A stretch of DNA of 64,000 nucleotides. Origin: Anisus vortex. Its lineage: Eukaryota; Mollusca; Gastropoda; Planorbidae. The translations under genes were made by a program, and so were the position numbers. A model generated the notes under the pieces. The model searched no databases. It was not told the origin of the DNA and saw nothing but the letters and a program-made list of their open reading frames with translations. Positions 12,163 to 22,000 of the stretch are shown here, piece by piece. Where the stretch lies: assembly GCA_949126835.1 (NCBI GenBank), contig OX421494.1:56176358-56240357 (forward strand), written 5' to 3'. Position 1 is the first letter of the stretch, and each line of letters opens with the position of its first letter.

Positions 12163-13185
12163 ATGAGTGAGCCTTTAGCTGGTAATCTAACACTGACATT
12201 TCCAGTAGCAGAAATCGTGAATAACTCCATCAGAGAGATGTTTATCATTGTCATTCGACATATAATTACTTCTCTGGCTTGTTTATTTAGCATATGCACC
12301 AACGTGATAAATATCTTGACTTTCGTCAAGCATGATTTGAGCAGTTCCATCAATATCAGCTTCCTGGCCCTATCCACATCAGACACGCTTCGGTCTCTGA
12401 TTCTTCTCTGGATGTGCATTTCTTCCTTGCAATATTTCAACAGCTTCAACTCAGACATCGCTTTCAATGAGATCATCTACCTAACGTCGAGCTGGCCCAT
12501 CGTCTGCGTCAATCGGATCTCCCTCTACATCACCGCCTACATCACCATTGAAAGATGCGTCAGCATTGCGGCGCCGTTGCGGGTGAAGACCTTGCTCTCT
12601 CCGCCAAAGACCATCGCCGTGCTGATCGGCATAGTTCTGATCAATGTCATGGGGCTGATTCCGGAATACATGAACACCTACTTTGACTGGGGTTTCGATT
12701 TGGCGAGGAACAGATCCGTTCTGAGTTTAAGATTTGGAGACAACATGGTGGAACTAGAGAAGATTACATTCATAACTCAAACTTTTTTCTTAATTGGGGC
12801 ACTATTCTCTGTCATTTTCTTTACAGGGGTCTTGGTGATCAAGTTTAAAAGCCACGCTGAGTGGAGACGCAAAAACGCTCGCGGCATTCAGGAATCAGAC
12901 GCCATGAGCTTGAGGGAGAAACATGTTGTCAAGATGGTGATTGTTGTAGCCACAATCATGATTGTCTGCTTTATGCCATCCTTCACTGTTTCAATCCTAC
13001 TGACGTTGCTATCTGAGATCAGCGTGACCGGAAGACAGGTCAACCTTTTCGATGTCCTGGGAACTTTCTGTTTCCTGTTAAGCGTTCTTAGCGCAGACCT
13101 TAATATATTTATTTATTATACCATGAGCTCGAAATACAGAACAATAGTGAAATCATTATTGCTTTGTAGACGAGGTCAGAAATAG
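12163..13185 (+). CDS. Rhodopsin-like GPCR, gastropod chemosensory-receptor type (receptor 1)
   Basis: Intronless 340-residue seven-helix receptor, likely at the plasma membrane and coupling to a G protein; ligand unknown. I start it at the ATG at 12163, not the in-frame one at 12115, because this matches the short glycosylated N terminus of its paralogues (N-x-T at residue 8). Helices: TM1 about 30-56 with Asn48, TM2 64-88 with Asp74, TM3 115-138 starting at Cys115, TM4 150-168, TM5 201-227, TM6 256-283 with a CFMP motif, TM7 294-320. The DRY motif is replaced by ERC (130-132) and NPxxY by NIFIYY. The second extracellular loop has no Cys but keeps an NRS glycosylation site (183). The last 15 codons lie in a 46-bp tandem repeat. 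The wording resembles gastropod 'chemosensory receptor' families; a peptide receptor is the alternative. Confidence 0.85.
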   Translation: MSEPLAGNLTLTFPVAEIVNNSIREMFIIVIRHIITSLACLFSICTNVINILTFVKHDLSSSINISFLALSTSDTLRSLILLWMCISSLQYFNSFNSDIAFNEIIYLTSSWPIVCVNRISLYITAYITIERCVSIAAPLRVKTLLSPPKTIAVLIGIVLINVMGLIPEYMNTYFDWGFDLARNRSVLSLRFGDNMVELEKITFITQTFFLIGALFSVIFFTGVLVIKFKSHAEWRRKNARGIQESDAMSLREKHVVKMVIVVATIMIVCFMPSFTVSILLTLLSEISVTGRQVNLFDVLGTFCFLLSVLSADLNIFIYYTMSSKYRTIVKSLLLCRRGQK

Positions 13186-13350
13186 AACAATGGTTAGAAC
13201 AGTGTTGGTTTGAAAACAAGTTCAGAGATGGAACAATAATTAAAACAGTGTTGCTTTGTAGACAAGTTTACATATAGAACAATAATTAAAACAGTGTTGC
13301 TTTGTAGACAAGTTTACATATAGAACAATATTTAAAACAGTGTTGCTTTT
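13139..13350 (+). repeat. 46-bp tandem array beginning inside receptor 1
   Basis: Units start with GAACAAT at 13139, 13185, 13231, 13277 and 13323, exactly 46 bp apart. The first unit encodes the receptor's last 15 codons and its TAG stop; the rest are 3' flanking or UTR. 46 is not a multiple of 3, so later units cannot extend the same frame. Confidence 0.9.
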
Positions 13351-13626
13351 TAAACAAATATAAAGTTCTTCGTTATAATCCCCGAGTTAATTTTTGTGTG
13401 TGCCTGTAGGCTTCAATAGTTTTTGTATCGGTCTAATATAACAATTATTGTATTTAGATGATTAAATGCAAAACGATGAATTCTAGTTTATTATATAATC
13501 ACATAATATAGTATGTTATAATGCTTAGTTTAGACACTGTACACTGTATATATTTTTTTCTTCACTCTGTTTCATTAAATATTTTATAGAGATCTAAACT
13601 TTATATTATAATTTCTTGAAGTCTAA

Positions 13627-13632
13627 AATAAA
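13627..13632 (+). promoter_or_regulatory. Possible polyadenylation signal of receptor 1
   Basis: AATAAA about 440 bp after the stop codon. The region is so AT-rich that chance occurrence is likely. Confidence 0.3.
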
Positions 13633-13641
13633 AATAAAAAA

Positions 13642-13699
13642 TGCTTGTTAGTTGTTGTTAGTTGTTGTTAGTTGTTGTTAGTTGTTGTTAGTTGTTGTT
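13642..13699 (+). repeat. 10-bp tandem repeat
   Basis: Five to six copies of the decamer GTTGTTAGTT. Confidence 0.95.
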
Positions 13700-13888
13700 G
13701 TTTTCTCGTATTCAGATAGATCCTTAAAGAAAAGGAAAAATTTTATAAATATTGTTTTCACTATTCATTTATTTCATACATTTACTATAATACATATGAT
13801 ACGTAAAGTATACTTTGGAGTAAAGAATTGCAAATGTTTGTATGAGTGAGTTTTATTTTTCTTAACTGAGATTTAGTACATTCGCTTA

Positions 13889-14558
13889 AGGCTAAGCCAC
13901 ACTATACTCAAGAATCACGTTTTGACTAGAATCATTTTTCACCGAATCACTAGAATCTTGTTTCGGTGCGAATCAAAATACTATGTTTCACAATCAGCCA
14001 TGCCACACGTAAAGCACGATTGACAGAAAAACAAAGACGCGCAATTTTATTTTCAAAAGAATCAAGAAAGTGTTGAGAGTGACTGTTCTTGACGCCCTAT
14101 TTTATGTTCACGACTCATGAATTCTTTAATATATTCTAGCAGTGACGACGAAGCAAATTTGGTATGTCCCACTGCATTTGTTCTACTTAAAGTTAAAGCA
14201 AAAAGAAATCGAAAACGAAAATGGTGGGTTAAACCTTGGATCGAAAGAAGAAAGATTTATGGAGCATACAATGTTCTTTTAAGCGAACTAGACGATTTAA
14301 TAGCAGCCATCTTTGTTTACTTTTTGAACTAGGCTAATTATCACATGATCTAATTCCGCTTCCCATTGGCTGACACAGCTTCAATCAAGAATCGTGATTC
14401 CAAATTTTAGAACATGTTCTAAATCTGTGAATCATCGCCAATCAATACTGAAACTGACTTGATTCGCGCTATGCCACATTAGAAACGGGGAGAATCATTG
14501 TGATTTTTGAATTGAATGACAGCCAATCACTGATTTTGCTTCTAGTGTGGCTTAGCCT
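13889..14558 (+). mobile_element. PIF/Harbinger-type non-autonomous transposon
   Basis: 670 bp bounded by exact inverted termini AGGCTAAGCCACACTA / TAGTGTGGCTTAGCCT and flanked on both sides by TTA (13886-13888 and 14559-14561), the classic Harbinger target duplication. The ends carry many scattered AATCA/TGATT motifs in both directions, probably subterminal transposase sites. It keeps an N-terminal scrap of the transposase gene and has lost the DDE nuclease. Confidence 0.9.
14117..14332 (+). pseudogene. Harbinger transposase N-terminal fragment
   Basis: 71 codons with RKRKWWVKPWIERRKIYGAY, closely matching the start of PIF/Harbinger nucleases (the 'WVRPWI..R...GA+..L+.EL' signature). The frame ends before any catalytic Asp/Glu. 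It is internal to the MITE whose ends are at 13889 and 14558, so it is a remnant left by internal deletion. Confidence 0.75.
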
Positions 14559-14574
14559 TTACTTTACAAATTAC

Positions 14575-14870
14575 AAATGTTTCATTGTCAAATCAAACCT
14601 GTTACAATGATAAGATAAACATAAGAACAAAAACACTTTTCTTATTGTTTGCGAGAATAAATGCATATTAGTATTCTTTCTTCCCGAGTGGCATTCGGAT
14701 ATGGAATGGGTTGCGTTAACAAAATAGGACAACCAGTAAGTTAGCATCATTTAAAACACTAATAAAAATACAAGACTAGACTCAGACCATGAATAAACGT
14801 AGGACGGAATAAACTTCTTTATAAAAGGAACTAACCCTAACCCATAATTATATTATATAATATATAAGAT
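14575..14870 (-). repeat. Interspersed repeat family A, long copy
   Basis: On the minus strand it reads through the landmarks 'gacgc/ttccttt-tataaag', 'agtctagtcttgtatttt', 'gttaacttactgg' and 'attcttctttcccgagtgg-complement'. It matches copies at 26800-26965, 31885-32010, 34405-34705, 36888-36972, 52915-53213, 54700-54845 and 55000-55160. No terminal inverted repeats or tRNA head seen; class unknown. Confidence 0.6.
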
Positions 14871-15238
14871 AAGATACGATACTATACTACAAACTATTAT
14901 TTTTTTGTGTTGGGTAACAAGTATCCTAAAGTAAAGTTAAATAAGATCACATCGTAAATATTTTGAGCTAAAATGTCTCACTTGAAAGTTTTGCCTTTTT
15001 TTTTCTTTCTTATTCATCTCCACAAAACATTCATATTATTAATAGTAAACGGCATAAATAAAGTAGAAAATGTCATCAATAATTTTCATTTAGTGTCATT
15101 TTTTAAGTTTGAGCCTTCTCAACATCTGACCGCAAAGTCTGGAATCTGCTCCCCCATACAGCTCAAGCAAACACGGTCTTTCATTACTTTTAAAAAGAAC
15201 TGTAAAACTCATTATTTTAATATTTGCCATGCTTAAGT

Positions 15239-15353
15239 TATTTTACACACCTACTACACACCTACTACACACCTACTACACACCTACTACACACCTACTA
15301 CACACCTACTACACACCTACTACACACCTACTACACACCTACTACACACCTAC
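15239..15353 (+). repeat. 11-bp tandem repeat
   Basis: About ten copies of CACCTACTACA. The open frames across it in several phases are an artefact of the repeat. Confidence 0.95.
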
Positions 15354-15390
15354 TGTTTTATTTTTATTATCAGATGGTATATACTATAAG

Positions 15391-15672
15391 GGTACGGGGG
15401 CCGAGCGGCAGCGCGTTCGACTGGCGTACCGTAGGTCCTGGCTTCGAATCCTGGTGCAGGCTAGGATTTTTTCCCCGGGTCTGGAGGATGTCCCTGAGTC
15501 TACCCAGCTCTGATGGGTACCTGACCTTAGTTGAGGTAAAAGTAAAGGCTGCTGTGTATTGTGCTGGCCACACAATCACTTAGTATGTCGTGGCCACAGA
15601 AACTTGGTGAACGCTGCTTCGCCGTCCCTAATGATCAATTTGGTCCGAAGGGTACTTTACTTACTTTACTTA
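15391..15672 (+). repeat. tRNA-derived SINE, complete copy
   Basis: The head resembles a tRNA with A-box region 'ggccgagcggcagcgcg' and B-box 'ggcttcgaatcc'. The body runs through 'gagtctacccagctctgatg', 'gtggccacagaaacttggtg' and 'tgatcaatttggtccg', ending in a TTTACTTAC-type tail. Other copies: 34050-34300, 50890-50985, 57525-57795, 62895-63130, and head fragments at 9140-9240 and 29705-29768. It would be transcribed by RNA polymerase III. Confidence 0.8.
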
Positions 15673-16640
15673 TTTACCATACTGTTTTGTTCTACTTATA
15701 TACCATACTGTTTTGTTCTACTTATATACCATACTGTTTTGTTCTACTTATATACCATACTGTTTTGTTCTACTTATATACCTTACTGTTTTGTTCGACT
15801 TATATACCATACTGTTTTGTTCTACGTGTATACCATACTGTTTTGTTCTACTTATATACCCTACTGTTTTGTTCTACTTATATACCATACTCTTTTGTTC
15901 TACTTATATACCATACTGTTTTGTTCTACTTATATACCATACTGTTTTGTTCGACTTATATACCATACTGTTTTGTTCTACTTATATACCATACTGTTTT
16001 GTTCTACTTATATACCATACTGTTTTGTTCTACGTGTATACCATACTGTTTTGTTCTACTTATATACCCTACTGTTTTGTTCTACTTATATACCATACTG
16101 TTTTGTTCTACTTATATACCATACTGTTTTGTTCTACTTATATACCATACTGTTTTGTTCTACTTATATACCATACTGTTTTGTTCTACGTGTATACCAT
16201 ACTGTTTTGTTCTACTTATATACCCTACTGTTTTGTTCTACTTATATACCATACTGTTTTGTTCTACTTATATAACATACTGTTTTGTTCTACTTATATA
16301 CCATACTGTTTTGTTCGACTTATATACCCTACTGTTTTGTTCTACTTATATACCCTACTGTTTTGTTCTACTTGTATACCATACTGTTTTGTTCTACTTA
16401 TATACCCTACTGTTTTGTTCTACTTGTATACCATACTGTTTTGTTCGACTTATATACCATACTGTTTTGTTCGACTTATATACCATACTGTTTTGTTCGA
16501 CTTATATACCATACTATTTTGTTCTACTTATATACCATACTGTTTTGTTTGACTTATATACCATACTGTTTTGTTCTACTTATATACCATACTGTTTTGT
16601 TCTACTTATATACCATACTGTTTTGTTCTATCTTATGTTA
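15673..16640 (+). repeat. 26-bp minisatellite, about 37 copies
   Basis: Tandem units of TATACCATACTGTTTTGTTC plus TACTTA, with recurring single-base variants (C/G in 'ttcgac', A/C in 'ccta', 'acgtgta'). It starts where the SINE tail ends. Because 26 is not a multiple of 3 and the unit lacks stops in all three plus-strand phases, the whole array is open in three frames, giving false 280-360 residue hydrophobic proteins. Confidence 0.95.
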
Positions 16641-16774
16641 TTTTGTAAAGTTTAGTGACTTTACTTTTATACCATAATGTTTTGTTCTAAATTTCTATCG
16701 AATGTTTTTCGTAAAGTTTAGTGACTTATCAATTAGCGCTGTATCCTTTGATGTAATAAAAACATAACATTTAA

Positions 16775-17003
16775 TAAATATAATAATAATGGGCATTTCT
16801 TATAGCGCTTCTATCCATGCTATTAAATTAGCATGCTCAGTACGCTCTTGCAGTGGCAAATGTGTTAGCCAAAGAGAAATGTCTTTAAGTTCTTTTTAAA
16901 AGATTCTCTTGTCCCAGATTCTCTCAGTGTCTGAGATAAACTGTTCCATAGTGAAGGCGCCACTGACTCAAATGATCGCACTCACAGGTACTTCTTTCTG
17001 TGT
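16775..17003 (-). pseudogene. CR1/L2-like LINE tail, part 1 (split by LTR element 1)
   Basis: On the minus strand the end of ORF2 is readable (VAPSLWNSL, then SFKKNLKTFLFG and a stop), followed by a 3' UTR with 'gagcgtactgagcatgct', 'gcatggatagaagcgctata' and a (TTA)n end. The upstream part resumes at 24088, on the far side of LTR element 1. A sister copy at 24225-24480 shows the uninterrupted junction. Confidence 0.75.
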
Positions 17004-17600
17004 TGTTACGAGTAGTTTATTTCCATAATTAGATTGGTTCTGTTATTATTAACTAAAGTTAAAATGAAATAATCTTAAACCCGAAATGTTTCCGTGTTAG
17101 GAATAAAACATGTATATGTCTAGACACTACGTCATAGCAATAAAATACGTCATATGCACGAGGGTTGAATACCGTTAGTTGAGTTCTAGTTTGGGCGCTA
17201 ATGTGTGAGGACTGTTTTTGACCACTTTCTTAAAGATAGGATTACGGCTTAGTTCGTTATAGAAGAATCTCAACTGATTAAGTTTCATTATATAATACTG
17301 GTACATGTATTCTGTGGTATTGTTATATTTTATCATCTCAACTTGTTGGAATAAAATTGTGTTCAATTTCAAACAGGATTGTGGATTTCCTATATATTAA
17401 GGTACAGTTTATCTAAATCATTTCATACACAAAAGATTCATATCAAACGAGTAAAATAAACATCAAATCTAATTCAATAATATCAATATAAATTCTTATA
17501 CAACCTTGTGAGATCCAAGATGGAAATGAATCAAAATAATATATAATAATACATTACTAAAAATATCATCATACGTCAGTAGCTGATTTCGCACGTGACA
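17004..17600 (+). repeat. 5' LTR of element 1
   Basis: TG...CA bounded, 597 bp. It holds the promoter by family rule. The 65-codon minus-strand open frame inside both LTRs is fortuitous. Confidence 0.95.
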
Positions 17601-17606
17601 AAAGAT

Positions 17607-17624
17607 TGGGGGCTCGTGTCCTGG
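17607..17624 (+). promoter_or_regulatory. Primer-binding site, tRNA-Pro-like
   Basis: Six bases after the LTR the sequence TGGGGGCTCGTGTCC starts. Its first 11 bases equal the complement of a typical tRNA-Pro 3' end including CCA; the match then breaks. Confidence 0.6.
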
Positions 17625-17879
17625 ATCTAAAGTTTGTATGTATAAGAAATTGAGAATATACAACTGTTTTAGTGAAAACGATTTACAACAAATATTTATT
17701 CAAATTCTGTCTACGTGGGAGACACTGTCTGTGTTCGGACATTCTGTTTTCAGCTTTGTACACAATCATCCTTAAAATTTATCTTCTACAAATTAACAGT
17801 GGTGTAAAATATTTCAAAGGACTTTATAAAAGGTAAAGTTGAAATTTTTTATCTTCTATTTACGTCATTAATATAAAAC

Positions 17880-19049
17880 ATGGCGGAAGCTAATCTTACG
17901 TTGGAGCAATTGAATATTTTTGCTATCACGTCAGAACAGTTAAATAGCATGTCACTAACCCAGTTAAAAGAGATGGCAAACTCTTTGGGAATAGACATTA
18001 CTGAAGTTACACCAGTAAGGAGTAAATTGATTCAAGATATTAAGGAATGTTTGAAAAGACATGGTGCAATGCTTGAAGAAAATACTATGAATAATGAAGA
18101 ATCAGTGGTTTTCAATGTATCAGAAACCCTGAAAACAGACATAAATAACCATGAATTTAAAATGAATGTAAATGAACTAAGTGCGGACATGAAATTCCAG
18201 TTAGAAATGAAGAAGTTAGAATTACAAGTACAATTACAATTACAATTGAAAGAGAAAGAATTGGAAAAAGAAAGAATCGCTAGTAATGAAAGGATTGAAT
18301 TAGCAAAGTCTCGTTCGTCAACTCATACGATTCAGGAAACAAATAATGTAGAACTATATAAGTTTAAAAAGCATGTCCCAAGCATGGAGAACATAGAGAT
18401 TGATGAGTTCTTTATGGTCTTTGAAAGAAACTCGATCGATTATAAATTTCCTGAAGATAAGAAAGCAGTACTTTTACGTTCAGCTCTAACAAAAGGCAAG
18501 GCTTTAGATGTTGTATTGAATCTGACTCCAGAGGAATGCAATGATTATGAACTAATAAAGAGCAGAGTACTATTGAGTTATGTTCTAACTCCAGAAAAGT
18601 ATCGAAAGTTATATCGTGAGTACAAGAAGGAACCAGAAGTTTCACATGTTGACTTCCTGAGATTAGAGAAAAAGTATCTTGATCGATGGTTACGTTCTAA
18701 GAATGTGAATAAAGATTATGAAAAACTATATAATCTCATACTGATGGAGGATTTTACTGAGAAGATTCGCACTGATATAAAAGTTCATTTGGCTGATCGT
18801 GGTATTGAAATAGCAGAACAAGCAGCAGTAAAAGCCGATGAATACGTCATTATTCACCCGCATAGCCATTATTTTCAAAATGACAGAACAAGTTTGAGGA
18901 CTCAAAACAGTAATACAGAGAGGAAGTTAAGATCGACAGAGGATAAAAGTAAACAAAAAGCCGATAAACAAGAGAATTCAAGTTTTGTACAAAAGAGAAT
19001 TACCTGTACATTCTGTAATAAAGATGGACATATAAAAGAGAATTGTTGA
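17880..19049 (+). CDS. gag: Gag of element 1 (SAP-like N terminus, SCAN-related capsid, CCHC knuckle)
   Basis: 389 residues forming the particle that packages element RNA. Residues about 20-60 (LTQLKEMANSLGIDITEV...KLIQDIKECL) look like a SAP-type helix-turn-helix. A Glu/Lys/Gln-rich coiled coil spans about 95-140. The capsid core (about 170-330) contains RSALTKGKALDVVLNLTPEE and VLTPEKYRKLYREYKK, wording typical of the Gmr1-type Gag from which the SCAN domain of vertebrate zinc-finger proteins derives. A CX2CX4HX4C knuckle (CTFCNKDGHIKENC) ends the protein, with TGA directly after its last Cys. The pol frame continues in phase beyond that TGA. Starts at the first ATG after the leader. Confidence 0.9.
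   Translation: MAEANLTLEQLNIFAITSEQLNSMSLTQLKEMANSLGIDITEVTPVRSKLIQDIKECLKRHGAMLEENTMNNEESVVFNVSETLKTDINNHEFKMNVNELSADMKFQLEMKKLELQVQLQLQLKEKELEKERIASNERIELAKSRSSTHTIQETNNVELYKFKKHVPSMENIEIDEFFMVFERNSIDYKFPEDKKAVLLRSALTKGKALDVVLNLTPEECNDYELIKSRVLLSYVLTPEKYRKLYREYKKEPEVSHVDFLRLEKKYLDRWLRSKNVNKDYEKLYNLILMEDFTEKIRTDIKVHLADRGIEIAEQAAVKADEYVIIHPHSHYFQNDRTSLRTQNSNTERKLRSTEDKSKQKADKQENSSFVQKRITCTFCNKDGHIKENC
19047..19049 (+). other. In-frame TGA separating gag and pol
   Basis: Gag and pol share one reading frame and are split only by this TGA. In element 2 the aligned codon is TGG (Trp) and gag-pol is fused there. It is either a programmed readthrough stop or a single nonsense mutation. Confidence 0.8.
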
Positions 19050-22000
19050 AGTCTACATAAAGAGAAAAGACCCATTAAAAACAAGAACAACGTGGTTTTA
19101 TCACACATCGCCGTACAAACTGAAACTCATATAAATAAAACTGCCCACAAAAGAATTAAAGCTGATAGAAAGACATTTGATGTTAGTCATGAGGAGATGG
19201 CGAAACACGCATGTCCAAGTTGCTCAAAGTCGGAGAAAGTCTTTGAAATGAAGACCGAGGCTATTGAACATTCTAGTTTCAACTCCAAAGGGAGTGTGAC
19301 AGATGAACAATCAGTAAATAAAACGTTTACTTATGGAGGCAGTAGTGTAGCAAGAAACTCAGTAGGCAGAGAACTACCCGAGTGCATGCTATCGGATGTT
19401 AGCGAGGGCTATGTGTCACCTATAGATAATCAAGCTAGAGAACGGAAGATTAAAATTCTACGTGACTCCGGTGCTGATATATCTCTACTGTTGAAGAATA
19501 CTGTACCAACGTCGAAATTGACTCATACAGGCCAGTATGCCTTAATCAGTACTATGGCTGGAACACTTACGGCACCGTTACATCGTATACAGTTGAAGAG
19601 TAATTACTTCACTGGATCTGTTATTGTTGGGATAGTGAAGAAATTTCCCTACAGAGGCATTTCATTACTTTTAGGAAGTGACATTGCCAAGAATCAGGTA
19701 CATCCTGTACTTAAAGAAACCAAAGACTCTGTTCAGTGTAAGAATACTGAAAATTCAGTATGTGTTATCACCAGAGCTATGGAGAAACAGCAGATGACTG
19801 ATGAATCGACAAAGAAACCAGAACCAACACAAGAGATTGACTTGCAAGCAACCTTTATGGCGGATGTTCTATGTGGTCACTCAAGTCATACTGATCAAAA
19901 TAATTTGTCGCCTAGACAACTACTCATTCTTGCTCAAAGCAAAGATCCAGAGATCGGGAAGCTAAAAGAGGAAGCAAAGAATGAAGGAGAGTTAGAAACA
20001 ATGGCCGCAGGTTATTACCTGAGGGACGAGTTGTTGATAAGGAAATGGAGAGGGAAAGAAAACGACGATGAAACATGCAGCGAAGTACATCAAATCGTGG
20101 TACCCAATGTTTACCGCAAGGACATACTACATATGGCCCATGATTCACCGTATGCTGGTCACCTAGGGATACAGAAAACCTTCGACAGGATTCTTCCATA
20201 TTTCTTCTGGCCTGGCCTACGTCGTGACGTCACATCGTTTTGCAGATCATGTCATGTCTGCCAGATGGTCGGCAAACCGAATCAGACCATTCCGGTAGCT
20301 CCTCTACGACCCATACCAGCATTCTCAGAACCCTTCAGTCACATCATTATAGACTGCGTCGGTCCGTTGCCTAAAACTAAGGCTGGCCACCAGTATCTGT
20401 TCACTATAATGTGTTCGGCAACGAGATTTCCAGAGGCTATTCCTCTACGTAGCATCAATGCCGACAAAATCTCTGATGCACTTATCGGATTCTTCACCCG
20501 ATATGGTCTTCTGAAAACCGTGCAGTCAGATCAAGGTTCAAATTTCACATCGAAGTTATTTCGCCAAGTCTTAGAACGGCTGGGTATTCGTCATGCAGTA
20601 TCGAGTGCATATCATCCACAGAGTCAAGGCGCACTGGAACGATACCACCAAACATTGAAAAATATGCTCCGTACTTTCTGTTTCGAGCATAACGACGACT
20701 GGGATCGTGGTATTCCCTTCGCAATCTTCGCAACCAGAGAGGCTGTACAAGAATCTCTTGGTTTCAGTCCCTTTGAACTGGTATTCGGACACACAGTTCG
20801 TGGACCACTAAAGCTGTTACAAGAGACATGGTTATCATCCACTGAAGACACTGGTCTACTGACATACGTGGAAAATTTTAAAAATAGACTGTATAATGCA
20901 TTAAAAGTTGTCAGATCTAATCTTTTGCAGGCACAAGACAAGATGAAGGTCTATTATGACGTCAACGCAAGAACCCGTATCTTCCAACCTGGTGATAAAG
21001 TTCTCATGCTGACGCCACTGTCTGGTCAACCCCTGAGTGCCAAGTTTACAGTACCCTACGAGGTTATGGCTAAGCTTAGTGAGGTTAACTATCTTGTAAA
21101 GACCCCTGATAGACGGAAATCGCAACGAGTGTGCCATATCAATATGTTGAAACCATACATTACCAGAGAAGAACAAAAAGTTGTTGCCTCGGTAAACACT
21201 GTTATTAAAGTCGGGAATAATTCACCCGAAATTGAGCGTGAAGTGGCAGAAAGCAAACTGCAAAATACAAAGGCTCTGAAAAACCTAAATGAAAAATTGG
21301 CACATTTACCTGATTGCGAACAATCCGCTATCAAAGGTCTAATTAATGAAAATATCCATTTATTTGGAGATGTACCTAGTAGAACTAGTGTAGTTAAGCA
21401 TGATGTTATTTTGGATGAAAATACTAAAGCTATTAAACAACATCCATACAGGTCAAATCCTATCCAGTTAGAATGCATCCGTAAAGAGGTTCGCTACATG
21501 CTTGACAATGACATTATTACACCTAGTAGTAGTGACTGGTCTTCCCCTTGCGTATTGGTACCTAAGGCCGATGGATCCATGAGGTTTTGTGTGGACTACC
21601 GTAAGGTAAACAAAGTGACAAAAACTGATTCCTATCCAATACCAAGAATCGACGATCTAATAGATCAAGTGAGTAATGCTAAGTTTGTGACGAAAATTGA
21701 CCTATTGACGGCGTATTTTCAGATTCCACTGACGGAGAGGGCTCAGGAGATATCATCGTTTGTAACCCCTGACGGACTGTACAAATTTAAGGTCATGCCC
21801 TTTGGTATGGTTAATGCACCCTCTACTTTTCAACGGTTAATAAATACCATTACTCAGGACATTCCTAAATGTCATGCATACCTCGATGATATTGTTGTCT
21901 TTAGTGACGATTTTAAATCTCATTTGGATCAACTACATTTGTTATTTACGAAATTGACTCATGCTAATCTCACCATTAACTTGACTAAGAGTCAGTTCTG

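Noticed and set aside
12072..12476. 134-codon minus-strand frame
   Set aside because: Antisense shadow of receptor 1.
15395..15470. tRNA gene candidate (A- and B-box present)
   Set aside because: The acceptor stem does not pair and the block is the head of a SINE with many copies; the same holds for 9140-9240, 52640-52780, 57525-57600 and 63090-63130.
15561..16677. Several 130-364 residue open frames of hydrophobic YLYTILFCSTYIPYCF-type repeats
   Set aside because: They are one 26-bp minisatellite read in three phases. No codon bias, no start context and no domain; openness follows from the unit lacking stop triplets.
17175..17372. 65-codon minus-strand frame, identical at 23662-23859
   Set aside because: Lies inside the LTRs of element 1; the identity is due to the LTR pair, not to a gene.
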